A DNA stretch of 44,163 nt, taken from the NCBI RefSeq assembly GCF_001440395.1, contig NZ_LLXZ01000038.1, positions 1 to 44,163 of the forward strand, read 5' to 3'. Source of the stretch: Bradyrhizobium jicamae (lineage in GTDB: Bacteria > Pseudomonadota > Alphaproteobacteria > Rhizobiales > Xanthobacteraceae). The notes below the pieces were generated by a model. It worked only from the letters and a program-made list of their open reading frames with translations, was not told the origin of the DNA and did not search any database. Positions 6,645-14,426 of this stretch are shown here, in pieces (position 1 is the first letter of the stretch; each line of letters starts with the position of its first letter). The position numbers and the translations under genes are program-made.

Positions 6645-8723
6645 TCACTCGTTATCGTCCTTCCAGCCAATCTCACGCTTGCCCTTTGGTGTGATCCGGT
6701 ACTTGTTACCGCGGCGCTCCAGTAACTTCTCGTCGACCAGCCGACTACATATGGCGAACACCTTCGATTTTTGCGGTTTGCCGGTCGCGCCTACGAATCC
6801 GCAACTGATGGCAAGGTTTGCAATCGAGCTGTTCCGGTTGGTGGCAACCGCTCGCAGGAGCATGTTCTCTTCGCTCTCCTGCTTGCCCTCTTCCATTTGC
6901 AGCTTGAGCTCGGAGACAGGCTTAGCGACGACGGATGGCATGAGGCGCCCCGCCGCGTCGGTCACTCTGGCGCTGTCGGCGATGTCCAACTCGAACGTCA
7001 TCGGTTCGAATTCCGGCCCGCGGAACTTGCCCTGCCAATGCAGCGTGGTCTGCCGTTCGGCTGACGCCCAGAGCGTCAGGTTGCCGTCGACCTCGTTCAG
7101 GAAGGCGCTGCCCCCCATCGGCAGCAGGTTGTCACGTAAGGCGTTCTTAACAGGGTGACAATTGACCAGCACGGCCGGTTTGCCGGGCAGGAAGGTCAGT
7201 TGCCGCAACAGCCGGGCATACGCCCCCTGCTGAGAATTGCTGTTGGTTTCGTCGCCGGGGAAGTAGGCCGCACCCGTGTCCACGATGACCAGGACGAGAT
7301 CGCCGATCTTTGCTGCCTCGGCCCTGATCTCCGGCATCTTGGCGGCAATGTCGATAACCCCGTCCACAAACCGCATCTTGAGGTCTTCGGCCTTGAAGTC
7401 ATAAGCGTCGGCCAGCACTAGGAACCGCGCCCTGATGTCATCAGGATTCTCTCCAGCCAGCAGCAGGACCGTCCCTTCCTTGACCTCGTTGCCGTGCATC
7501 GGCACGCCACGGGCTATCGCCTGCGCGACGTACATGGCGACCGCCGTCTTGCCGTGACCAGTGCGTGCCGTAAGGCTGTACAGGTAGCCACATTGCAGGA
7601 CACCGTCGACCAGATAGGCCGGCGGCGAGAACCCCGCCACAAACTGTTCCGCACTCAGCAGCAGCGGCAACGGCTGGCCAATATCGAGTTTGGATTCCTC
7701 CGGGAGCGGCTCAAATCCGAAGGGGGGCGGTTTCGGCTTGCGGGCCCTCTCCGCCACCCTGCCTTCCCATTTTCTCATCAGGGCCTGCCACTTCTGCCAG
7801 AACAGCGTCCATCCGCGACCTTCCTCTTCCAGCAATTCAGCTTTGGTCTTGCGCGGATCGGTTAGGCGGCTGACAACGAGGCTTTCGTAGATCAGGTATT
7901 TTTCGAGTGCCTTTGCCCGCTCCTCGGCCTCGCCAGGCCTGATCGGACACTCCCGGTACCAATCGATCACAGCGGCATAGATCAGCCGGGTCATTTTCCA
8001 TTCGCGTCCGTCGCGCTGGTGACCGAACGCGTCGTAGTCGCCGCCAGATGGAACTGTCTGTTCCCTGCGCGTGCCGCCGCCCTTGTCGCCACCATGCTGG
8101 GCCACCAGCGCGTCGACGGCGACCAACAGCCACTCCGGCGCCAACGCGATCTCGATTTCGTAGGGCGCGCAGCCGGGAACCCACCGATAGCGGCGGCCAC
8201 TCTCGTGCAATGACGCTGGCAGCACCGCAAAGCCACCCTGGCCACGAATATCGACGCCGACGGGCGTCCTGTTGGTTGGAGCTTGCCAGTCCGGACGAGC
8301 CCGAAACAGGAGTTGCCGACCGCCGCCGCCGGTCTGCTGCCGGCACGTCTCCGGCTCGATGCCGTTGTTCTCGACGGCGAGGACGCCCCGCCACCAATTA
8401 TCGGCTGCGGGCCCCTTCTGATCGTCCAAATCGATGACAAAGACATTGCCACTAGCCCGGCCGGTCAACATGCCCATGTTGTCGCGGGCCGCGTGCTCGC
8501 CAGCGGCGCCATACCACCGCGCGAATACGGCATCGGGAACGAGGTCTCCCTGAAATTCAGCCCACTCCGAGAGCTTCGGGCGTTTCCACGAGCCACCCTT
8601 CGTTACCTCAGATGGAGCAAAGCACGGGATAACCTGCAGGCCGCAGGCACGGTACATGGCAGCCCATTCCGCGGGACTCGCGAAATCAGGGTCAAACTCA
8701 GGAATCGAAGCGGGCCCCATCAT
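6645..8723 (-). CDS. Primase-polymerase fused to a RepA-like hexameric helicase
   Basis: From the ATG at 8723 the protein has 692 residues. The N-terminal part (about 15-220) matches bifunctional primase/polymerase (Prim-Pol) domains: VFVIDLDD supplies metal-binding D98 and D100, followed by a TGGGGRQLLFR loop and VDIRGQGG. The usual GGxxH histidine appears replaced by Gln. A linker leads to a RecA-fold ATPase (about 355-600) with Walker A TGHGKT (389-393) and Walker B LVLVIVD (D482), as in RepA/AAA_25 helicases. The last 70 residues look like a winged helix. GGGAAGGGGG six bases ahead of 8723 supports this start; the frame also opens at a GTG at 8783. Likely role: replication initiation and unwinding for the element, acting on the adjacent iterons. 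Confidence 0.85.
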   Translation of the reverse strand: MMGPASIPEFDPDFASPAEWAAMYRACGLQVIPCFAPSEVTKGGSWKRPKLSEWAEFQGDLVPDAVFARWYGAAGEHAARDNMGMLTGRASGNVFVIDLDDQKGPAADNWWRGVLAVENNGIEPETCRQQTGGGGRQLLFRARPDWQAPTNRTPVGVDIRGQGGFAVLPASLHESGRRYRWVPGCAPYEIEIALAPEWLLVAVDALVAQHGGDKGGGTRREQTVPSGGDYDAFGHQRDGREWKMTRLIYAAVIDWYRECPIRPGEAEERAKALEKYLIYESLVVSRLTDPRKTKAELLEEEGRGWTLFWQKWQALMRKWEGRVAERARKPKPPPFGFEPLPEESKLDIGQPLPLLLSAEQFVAGFSPPAYLVDGVLQCGYLYSLTARTGHGKTAVAMYVAQAIARGVPMHGNEVKEGTVLLLAGENPDDIRARFLVLADAYDFKAEDLKMRFVDGVIDIAAKMPEIRAEAAKIGDLVLVIVDTGAAYFPGDETNSNSQQGAYARLLRQLTFLPGKPAVLVNCHPVKNALRDNLLPMGGSAFLNEVDGNLTLWASAERQTTLHWQGKFRGPEFEPMTFELDIADSARVTDAAGRLMPSVVAKPVSELKLQMEEGKQESEENMLLRAVATNRNSSIANLAISCGFVGATGKPQKSKVFAICSRLVDEKLLERRGNKYRITPKGKREIGWKDDNE

Positions 8724-8832
8724 GGCGCCCCCTTCCCGAGCAATTGCGCAAGGCGTGTTTTTTTCGATAAAGCCAAAGCGCACCTATGTGCGTTGCTCGG
8801 GAGTTCACATCGCGGGGAACGTCAGTGGTGCC

Positions 8833-8864
8833 GGGGCCAGGTCGGGTGCAACCTTCCTGGCCCC
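8833..8864 (-). terminator. Perfect 9-bp hairpin between two element genes
   Basis: GGGGCCAGG (8833-8841) and CCTGGCCCC (8856-8864) form a perfect stem with a 14-base loop just after the stop of the SSB-like gene and before the primase-helicase start. No T run follows on the minus strand, so it may attenuate or stabilise mRNA rather than terminate fully. Confidence 0.4.
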
Positions 8865-8871
8865 ACCGGCG

Positions 8872-9522
8872 CTAGAAGTCGTCAGCGTTGACGGTTTCGT
8901 CAGCTTTCGGCGCATCAACCTGCGTCGAGCCGGTAACAGGCGGGCCGCCGTCAGACGGTGCAACGCCACCCAGATCACCACGCGGTGCCCATCCGACGAT
9001 CTTGAACGTCGGCTGATAGTTGGTCGAAGAATGCTCGCCAGTTCCGGACCTGACGGGCGTCGTCTTTTCCAAGACGATAATCGGTAACTTGCCGGGATGA
9101 TCGTCCTTCTCCGCCAGATAGCGCGTATACACAGCCTCGACGCCCGCGAGGAACGACTTGGACGTGCCGGCCATCTCGCGGATGGGCTTGTCGCCGCTGC
9201 AGTCCTTCGCAAGCTTGATCATCAACCTGACGCCGTGCTTGTGCTTGTCGCTCGGACGATCGGGAAACTCGTTGCCGATCCGAACCAGCTTGAAGTCCGG
9301 CGCAATACCGGGAGCGAACAGCACATAGCCGGTTTCCATATTTTCGAAATCGGCAATCGCTTTGAACGACTGAGTGATGTCGACAGCTTTGTTCTCAAAG
9401 CTACTGTTGTTCTCGATCCGATCGATTCGGAACATCCGGCCGGCGCGAGCGTCGTACTTGACGATCCGTGTGAAGTCGCCGGTCTCCGACGGCGCGGTCG
9501 AGAATCCAAGTATATTCTTCAT
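8872..9522 (-). CDS. Phage-type protein with SSB-like acidic tail
   Basis: A protein of 216 residues. The body (1-175) is mixed alpha/beta with segments such as FKAIADFENMETGYVLF and KLPIIVLEKTTPV. The last 40 residues are low-complexity, Pro/Gly/Asp-rich and end in NADDF. That architecture, an OB-like body plus a disordered tail ending in acidic residues and Phe, is what single-stranded-DNA-binding proteins use to recruit partners. AGAGG lies 8 bases before the ATG. It sits between the nuclease and the primase-helicase, a place where ssDNA-binding or recombination-mediator proteins are common in phages. The SSB assignment is inference from tail and context; no family match could be run. Confidence 0.6.
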   Translation of the reverse strand: MKNILGFSTAPSETGDFTRIVKYDARAGRMFRIDRIENNSSFENKAVDITQSFKAIADFENMETGYVLFAPGIAPDFKLVRIGNEFPDRPSDKHKHGVRLMIKLAKDCSGDKPIREMAGTSKSFLAGVEAVYTRYLAEKDDHPGKLPIIVLEKTTPVRSGTGEHSSTNYQPTFKIVGWAPRGDLGGVAPSDGGPPVTGSTQVDAPKADETVNADDF

Positions 9523-9590
9523 GATAAACCTCTATCGTTGTTGCTTCGATCAGGCCCGAAGCATTTGCCAATCCCGATTTCTGCGGGAAT

Positions 9591-10346
9591 TCAGATCTGC
9601 CAATGCTCGTAGGCGAACTGTCTGGCGCGACCACCCCAATAGAAGCTGTCCAAATCCGGAACTGTGATGCTCTTGAAAAATTCGGGATCGTCGGAAAGCG
9701 CGAGAAAATTCTCGATCCTCACCGCGATCTGGCGCAGCGCCTCACGATGCTCGCGGATATTTTCAAGCGCGTAGGTCGCGCACTTCATAGGCGTAGCGTA
9801 CGTCAGCCGCGCCGCCATGTTGCCTGATGCTGCGTAGAATGCTGCCTGCCGCGCGTGCGAAGCCTTGATCTGCGACGGCAACTTTTCGGTGGTCTTCAGA
9901 TCGACAATGATTCCGTGCTGTGCCCATTCGAAATCAAAGAAGCCAATGACCGGCAGGCGCAGACCATCCGGCCTCCACTCAACGCGGCCCTGCACGCGCG
10001 AGGGAGCGCCGTACGGGCGCAATTCCGCCAGCGCGTGGTCGACGCTGTCGGAGATTGTTTCGCGATACCTCTCGCGCCGGGCATCGGGCGACAGCGCAGT
10101 GAGGGTGTCGTATCTGACGACGGCGACCTTGACGCATTCGTCGAGCGACGCGTCAGGGTTCATAATGCCATACGTAACGCCTTCCTCGACGGCAACGCCA
10201 CGGTGCGCCGGCGCACCAACGGGCTGCCGGACTCCCAGAACCTTCTCCAGCACCCACATGGCAGGACTGGCGCAAAAAAGGGTGGTCGAGCTCGCCGAGT
10301 GATGATCGTAGCCGATAGCGTGCGTGCAGCGCTCTCCTGCGGTCAT
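9591..10346 (-). CDS. RecB/Cas4-type PD-(D/E)XK nuclease
   Basis: From the ATG at 10346 the protein has 251 residues. The catalytic core is clear: GFFDFEW provides D138, IVDLKTTEK provides D149 and K151, and RQAAFYA provides Q167, the motif order of the PDDEXK_1 (RecB C-terminal/Cas4-like) family. An upstream HRGVAVEEGV segment matches the usual first motif. It lacks an obvious four-cysteine Fe-S cluster, so it is more like phage exonucleases than true Cas4. Its start overlaps the methyltransferase stop as ATGA, which implies translational coupling and favours 10346 over the in-frame start at 10364. With the SSB-like neighbour it could serve recombination or DNA processing; paired with the methyltransferase it could instead form a restriction-like unit. 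Confidence 0.8.
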   Translation of the reverse strand: MTAGERCTHAIGYDHHSASSTTLFCASPAMWVLEKVLGVRQPVGAPAHRGVAVEEGVTYGIMNPDASLDECVKVAVVRYDTLTALSPDARRERYRETISDSVDHALAELRPYGAPSRVQGRVEWRPDGLRLPVIGFFDFEWAQHGIIVDLKTTEKLPSQIKASHARQAAFYAASGNMAARLTYATPMKCATYALENIREHREALRQIAVRIENFLALSDDPEFFKSITVPDLDSFYWGGRARQFAYEHWQI

Positions 10347-10909
10347 GACGCACCTCGGCTCCACGAGATCCGATCAAGTTCGGGATTGTCCAGAAAACCG
10401 CGCTCCCAAACGAACCAGGCAAATGCCACGGAATTGGAAGCACGGTTTCCGGTCCAGCCGTCGCGGTGCATCATCGGCAAACGATTGCGAAACACGTGCA
10501 CGCGAATGAGCCCGGCGCCTTCCAGCACGTCCCTGCGACGCTCGCTTTCATAGAACGTCAACCTCAGCAGCATGAACACGCGCGGGCAGAGGGTCAGCGC
10601 GTGTCGAACGAATGGCTGCGCCAAGCGGTACGGCGGATTCGTAACCACGGCATCGACGGCGTCGATCTCGGCCTGTTTGATGTCCAGGAAATCCTGCACA
10701 CGGTCCTGACCAAGGCCGTAATCGACGATGTCGTTCTCGACGACGGTGTGACCGGCGTTGCGCAGCACCTTGCTGATGGCGCCGCGACCACAGGCCGGCT
10801 CCAGGATCTTCGGCGGCAGCGTCTCGACGGCGAGAAGCGCAAGCGTGGCAGCCTCGGGCGTTTCGTACAGATCCTTACCGCGCGCGGAATCGGGATGACG
10901 GATCAGCAT
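10343..10909 (-). CDS. Phage-type adenine/cytosine-N DNA methyltransferase
   Basis: A class I SAM-dependent methyltransferase of 188 residues from the ATG at 10909 (a GTG at 10912 is also possible). Motif I is EPACGRGAI (about 37-45, SAM binding). Motif IV is TNPPY (90-94), the catalytic signature of N6-adenine and N4-cytosine DNA methyltransferases. LYETP near residue 15 is typical of phage Dam-like enzymes. No target-recognition domain is visible, so site specificity cannot be guessed. The start overlaps the HTH gene stop as TGATG and the end overlaps the nuclease start as ATGA, so three genes form one coupled unit. Likely role: protecting element DNA from host restriction or from the linked nuclease. 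Confidence 0.82.
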   Translation of the reverse strand: MLIRHPDSARGKDLYETPEAATLALLAVETLPPKILEPACGRGAISKVLRNAGHTVVENDIVDYGLGQDRVQDFLDIKQAEIDAVDAVVTNPPYRLAQPFVRHALTLCPRVFMLLRLTFYESERRRDVLEGAGLIRVHVFRNRLPMMHRDGWTGNRASNSVAFAWFVWERGFLDNPELDRISWSRGAS

Positions 10910-11208
10910 CACGGCACCCCGTCAGTGATGTGCCGGGTGTCGGGCGCGGGCCGATCGTCAAATCGAACGCCGCGGTTGCCTCGACCGTGTCGGTTTTCCT
11001 GCGCCAGACGCCATTCCGCCGCAGATTCAAACGAGATCAGCGTGCGCGCGCCAACTTTCATCTCGCGCGGGCCTTCACCTTGCTTTTTCAGCTTGTAGAA
11101 GAATCCCTCACTGATGCCGTGAGCCTCGCAAAACTCCCGAATACTGAGCGCTAGGCGCGGCGTTGGCGGCGGCGAGACGGCAGCGAATTGGGTGCGGGAT
11201 TTCGGCAT
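10909..11208 (-). CDS. AlpA/MerR-type helix-turn-helix protein
   Basis: From the ATG at 11208 the protein has 99 residues. The segment LALSIREFCEAHGISEGFFYKLKKQGEGPREMKVG is interpreted as a winged HTH of the AlpA/excisionase kind (quoted in part only: SIREFCEAHGIS, then FFYKLKKQGEGP, then a GARTLIS wing). Such proteins activate or repress integrase and excision in phages and satellites. GGAG lies 8 bases before this ATG; the in-frame ATG at 11229 is the alternative. The Arg-rich tail is probably disordered. It is co-directional with the integrase and directly ahead of the methyltransferase, so it probably controls excision or the replication operon. Confidence 0.75.
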   Translation of the reverse strand: MPKSRTQFAAVSPPPTPRLALSIREFCEAHGISEGFFYKLKKQGEGPREMKVGARTLISFESAAEWRLAQENRHGRGNRGVRFDDRPAPDTRHITDGVP

Positions 11209-11315
11209 GCTCGGCTCCACGTTCTCCATTGCTGTCCATGATCAGTGACATGGACAACCGAAGAGTATGAGTGGGCCGCCGACGGAAAAATTATCGCGAT
11301 GATTTTTGTCGCCGA

Positions 11316-11891
11316 CTAATTTTGATCGCTTGAATTTCCGCCGGTCAGACCGATCCCGAATACTGCCCCCATGGCTTGCGACAATGGCGACGCCTCTAAT
11401 TGTTCGACCAAGCGGCGACGATGTTGTTCCGCCCTACGTGCTTCTCGATGGCGAGTGATGAGGTTGGGAAGCGTGTAAGTCCGCCACGGCTTCTCCTTAT
11501 CCTTTCGAAGCTCCGCGATGGCCTGCTGGTAGTTCATTTTCTTGGTTTGCTGCAGGGCATCGACTTCTCGAACGAGATCAATCCCCAAGCCGTTGTTCCA
11601 GCTCGGCTTTCGTCCTCGCTTCTTACGGATTTCGTGACGAACTTGCATTCCCGGCACGTGCGCCACTGCAAGCTTTGCTGCCAAAGACATCCCGGGATCA
11701 GGGTCATCTCGACCGATCGAGTACAAATCGAACAACTTCTCCATTTTGAGAACTCGTTGTTCGAAGATCCGTCGATCGGCCTCGGCCTTGCTTCCGCCAA
11801 GGCCTCCCCCCGGCTCGTAAATCGGAGTAGCAAGCTCCCCTGTGTATTTGCCCGGAAAAGTGGATTTGTTCGCCTGGCTTTTCCTACCCAT
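11316..11891 (-). CDS. Basic, helix-rich element protein of unknown function
   Basis: From the ATG at 11891 the protein has 191 residues. It is strongly charged, with a basic N-terminus (MGRKSQANKS), a middle rich in Lys/Arg (EIRKKRGRKPSW) and a long helical C-terminal part (ITRHREARRAEQHRRRLVEQ). GAGGTG 7 bases upstream supports this start; the open frame extends to 12056 but that part looks unlike protein. Its position between the integrase and the HTH gene, and its basic character, fit a DNA- or RNA-binding accessory protein. I recognise no family. A gap of about 100 bases separates it from the HTH gene; a promoter there is plausible but not visible. Confidence 0.6.
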   Translation of the reverse strand: MGRKSQANKSTFPGKYTGELATPIYEPGGGLGGSKAEADRRIFEQRVLKMEKLFDLYSIGRDDPDPGMSLAAKLAVAHVPGMQVRHEIRKKRGRKPSWNNGLGIDLVREVDALQQTKKMNYQQAIAELRKDKEKPWRTYTLPNLITRHREARRAEQHRRRLVEQLEASPLSQAMGAVFGIGLTGGNSSDQN

Positions 11892-12059
11892 CGCGTGCAC
11901 CTCGCGAACGAGCACCCTTAGGCGCGCGGAAACTGGCGGTGCGAGCCAGCCTGTCGGATGCCTCCTATCCGCGCTTGAGGTCAGCTTACGCCCGGGACAC
12001 CTCGCCTCCAAGCCTGACGAATTGCCCCGAGTTCCGAGCGGCGTGCGTTGAACCATCTC

Positions 12060-13313
12060 TCATCGCGCCAATGCGACTACATTGTCAGCGGCTGGCGTAG
12101 GTTCCGACAACAGTCCGACGCGCGTGATGTTGTCGATGGAATGCTCGGTGATATACCTCGAATAATGCTTTTCGATCATCGCGACGCTGGTGTTGTGCAG
12201 CGACGCCACCAACCTGATCGGCACGTTTCGCAGCAGCATGCGAACGATGCTGGAGTGTCGCAGACAGTACATCGTCACCTCAGCGGGATCGAGCCCGATG
12301 GCGGTGACGACGCTGTCGATGTGGCGATGATAGCTCTGGCCGGGGTTGTCGCCCCACGGTGCGCCGTCGCTCTGCAAAAGTAACGGCGCATCGCTGGCGC
12401 GGCCTCGGGCTGCCGCTTTCAATCTCGCCGCCAGTTGCACGGTGATCGGCACCGAAAAGCGTTCAGCCTTCTTCTTTGCGCGGTTGCGGCCACCGCCCTT
12501 GGCAGATTTCGGCATCATCAGCTTTGGCCGCACGGGGTGATCGTGCAAATCCTCAACGCGCAAGCGGACAGCCTGCGATGGCCTTGCGCCAGTGATTGCC
12601 AGAACGTCGGTGAGCAGACCAAGTCTGTCATCGAGCGCATAGGCCGTGCTGACAAACTCGCGGACCTTGTCGTCAGACAGGATCACGTTGCGCACCTCCT
12701 GCGCGTCCGGCAAATTGGCGAGCCCGACTTCCCATGCCTGCCGATTGGCAATTCGCTCGTCGTGCTGCCTCGCCAATTCCAACGCGGCGCACAGGCATCT
12801 GCAGACGCGATTGATCGTGGCGGGCGCGAGCTTGCCGATCAGGCTGTCGCGCCACTTCTTCAACTCGGTTGCGGCGAGCAACGCCACGGGCTTGGCCAGC
12901 AGCACCGGGGTCAGATGCACGCGCGGGGATTCCGCGTTGTAGGGATTCGCACCGCGCGCCTCGAGATCGCGCTTGTAGTCCTTGAGCGCGCTATCCACGG
13001 TGATCGGAGCGCCATCGGTGCCGCCGTCACCACCACGCGCCAGCTTCTTCGCTTGATCCTGCGCCTGATAGAACGTCAGCACATTCTTGGCGTCGGCATC
13101 CTCGAAATCGTCGGCTAGAGCAAACCCTTTGGTCCAGTACGAACCGTGGCCGTTGCTGGCCTTCAGCACCCAGGTGCCGTTAGTCTTGTTGCGGCGGTAC
13201 ATCAGCGAAATGCCCCGAGCCAGGGACGGACCGCTGTAGGGCCTTCGGCGAATTTTCAACCGCAAGCGTGCGCTGCGGCTTTCCAGTGCGCTGAAGCTGA
13301 CTTTGCGTGCCAT
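12060..13313 (-). CDS. Tyrosine integrase of the element
   Basis: From the ATG at 13313 the protein has 417 residues. An N-terminal arm-binding and core-binding region (about 1-200) precedes a catalytic domain with R244 (TGARPSQ), K272 (KSAKGG), R352 in YCLRHSS, H373 (LHNTS) and the nucleophile Y384 (EKHYSRY). The first residue of the usual HxxR is Tyr, a known variation. GGGGA about 8 bases upstream supports 13313; the frame continues to 13382. As a phage-type integrase at one end of a co-directional block it should integrate and, with the HTH protein, excise the element. No tRNA gene is visible beside it, so the target site is unknown. Confidence 0.9.
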   Translation of the reverse strand: MARKVSFSALESRSARLRLKIRRRPYSGPSLARGISLMYRRNKTNGTWVLKASNGHGSYWTKGFALADDFEDADAKNVLTFYQAQDQAKKLARGGDGGTDGAPITVDSALKDYKRDLEARGANPYNAESPRVHLTPVLLAKPVALLAATELKKWRDSLIGKLAPATINRVCRCLCAALELARQHDERIANRQAWEVGLANLPDAQEVRNVILSDDKVREFVSTAYALDDRLGLLTDVLAITGARPSQAVRLRVEDLHDHPVRPKLMMPKSAKGGGRNRAKKKAERFSVPITVQLAARLKAAARGRASDAPLLLQSDGAPWGDNPGQSYHRHIDSVVTAIGLDPAEVTMYCLRHSSIVRMLLRNVPIRLVASLHNTSVAMIEKHYSRYITEHSIDNITRVGLLSEPTPAADNVVALAR

Positions 13314-13484
13314 CAGATCGTGTCCCCGTTCCCGCGAAGTGTCGCGATCGTGTCTGTGAAGGCCCGTGGAGCCGTGTGACACGTTATGGGGATATTGCTC
13401 GGGTGATCAATGGCTTGCGGAGTCCACACGACTCCATAGAACTTCATGGGACTATTTATTTTCCCTGCGCAATGGCTTTACGGC

Positions 13485-13690
13485 TTACTTCGTGCTCTTC
13501 CCGGAGAACGGCTCTTTTGCCTCCGTCGCCTTTGAGAAGCTTCGCTTCTCAGGACTTAACGCCAGCACCGCGGCGCCCGAACCACACGACTTCGCCGTAC
13601 GCTTCCGGCGCGTACGTCGAGTGCGCATTCAGCGTCCACCGCATCTCACCGCACGTTCGTGACGATCGCGAGCGCCCCTCATCCGCCGTG
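13485..13690 (+). repeat. Degenerate genus-type dispersed intergenic repeat
   Basis: The string from GGCTTACTTCGTGCTCTTCC to GATCGCGAGCGCCCCTC, including ACTTAACGCCAGCACCG and CACACGACTTCGCCGTACGC, matches a dispersed sequence I recall from many Bradyrhizobium genomes. A GAGAAGC-ttc-GCTTCTC hairpin lies at 13534-13550. Frames across it give spurious translations and are not genes. The gap 13314-13832 holds this repeat next to the integrase start; the right attachment site could lie in or near it. Nothing else is recognisable. Confidence 0.55.
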
Positions 13691-13832
13691 AGACAAGCGG
13701 ACTTATGCGACTGATTTGGGTCAGAACGAAAGCGGAATATTTTTGATTTGCGGCCTTGACACGATTTCGGAAAATCAGAAGTGATTTGGTTGTCGTGGCA
13801 TTTTCGGCCTGCGAGCGGCTGACGGCGGGTCG

Positions 13833-14258
13833 TCAGTCAGCCGGTATGAAGCGAAGTGTGCCAGCGCGACGCGTTGGCTTACCGGTGTCGTTCGTGTGAT
13901 TGACGCCATCCGTGACAGGCACCTCCGGGAAATCGAATGGGCTTACCCCGTCCAGGCAGGCCACGTTTACGGCAAATGAATTCTGGTTCGATCGTCGCTG
14001 ATGATGCGTGTAGATTCCGCAGCGGGAACAGAAGAAGTGCTGCGCTGCTCCGGTGTGGAAGCGGTAGCTCGTCAACGCATCCTCACCCTGCAGGAACTTG
14101 ATCCCACCCATTTCCGCCATGACAACGACGGCGCCTCGCATTCGGCAGTAGGAGCACGTGCAGCGGAGGATCGAATTGAAACCGTCGCTCAGCGTCGCCT
14201 CGAAACGCACCGCACCGCAATGGCACTGCCCAGTCCGAACGTTCGTGTTGTCCACCAT
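13833..14258 (-). CDS. GFA/CENP-V family zinc protein
   Basis: From the ATG at 14258 the protein has 141 residues. The zinc-binding cysteines of the GFA (glutathione-dependent formaldehyde-activating) fold are all visible: C12 and C14 (QCHCGAVRF), C33, C35 and C38 (RCTCSYC), and C77 and C80 (FCSRCGIYTHH). Members include S-hydroxymethylglutathione synthase, but most have no known substrate and the label GFA does not prove formaldehyde handling. The family's usual length is about 130-150 residues, which supports this start over the longer open frame to 14354. It is the first ordinary chromosomal gene right of the element and has no operon partner. Confidence 0.85.
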   Translation of the reverse strand: MVDNTNVRTGQCHCGAVRFEATLSDGFNSILRCTCSYCRMRGAVVVMAEMGGIKFLQGEDALTSYRFHTGAAQHFFCSRCGIYTHHQRRSNQNSFAVNVACLDGVSPFDFPEVPVTDGVNHTNDTGKPTRRAGTLRFIPAD

Positions 14259-14333
14259 GTTGCCTGTGTCTCCTGTACAAGAGCCGCTCGCACGCAGCAC
14301 CTTATGATGGTCCGGGGTTGTCGTGCAGCGTAG

Positions 14334-14394
14334 CCCGCATGAGCGCAGCGACATGCGGGAGCGGCAGTCCCGGGTGTCGCTGCGCTCACCCGGG
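14334..14394. repeat. REP-type palindromes
   Basis: Two adjacent perfect inverted repeats: CCCGCATG (14334-14341) with CATGCGGG (14352-14359), and CCCGGGTG (14369-14376) with CACCCGGG (14387-14394). Both loops contain versions of GCGCAGCG/CGCTGCGC, so the two units are themselves related. This is a typical intergenic REP/BIME arrangement between the hydrolase and GFA genes. Confidence 0.75.
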
Positions 14395-14426
14395 CGACGG
14401 GGCCCGCGCCCGAACGGGCAGCGACG

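Larger units (their letters stand above)
5767..13313 (-). mobile_element. Candidate integrative element (satellite- or PICI-like)
   Basis: A co-directional minus-strand block contains an integrase, a HTH protein, a DNA methyltransferase, a PD-(D/E)XK nuclease, an SSB-like protein, a primase-helicase, iteron-like repeats and a small phage-type protein. The genes are tightly packed, with TGATG and ATGA overlaps. I see no structural phage genes and no relaxase, T4SS or T4CP. Integration by the integrase is the likely route, but I could not find matching att repeats by eye, so both boundaries are provisional. Broken recombinases flank the left side and a dispersed genomic repeat flanks the right. 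Confidence 0.6.

Noticed and set aside
9591..10346. Reading the nuclease as a Cas4 protein
   Set aside because: The fold motifs fit, but the Fe-S cysteines of Cas4 and any CRISPR array or cas1/cas2 are missing.
5767..13313. Direct repeats marking att sites
   Set aside because: I looked for a shared string between the region left of 5767 and the region 13314-13832 and found none convincing by eye; a computed comparison is needed.
13307..13714. Overlapping plus-strand frames right of the integrase
   Set aside because: They translate a dispersed intergenic repeat whose pseudo-peptides (e.g. HTTSPYASGAYVE) I recall as spurious calls in this genus.
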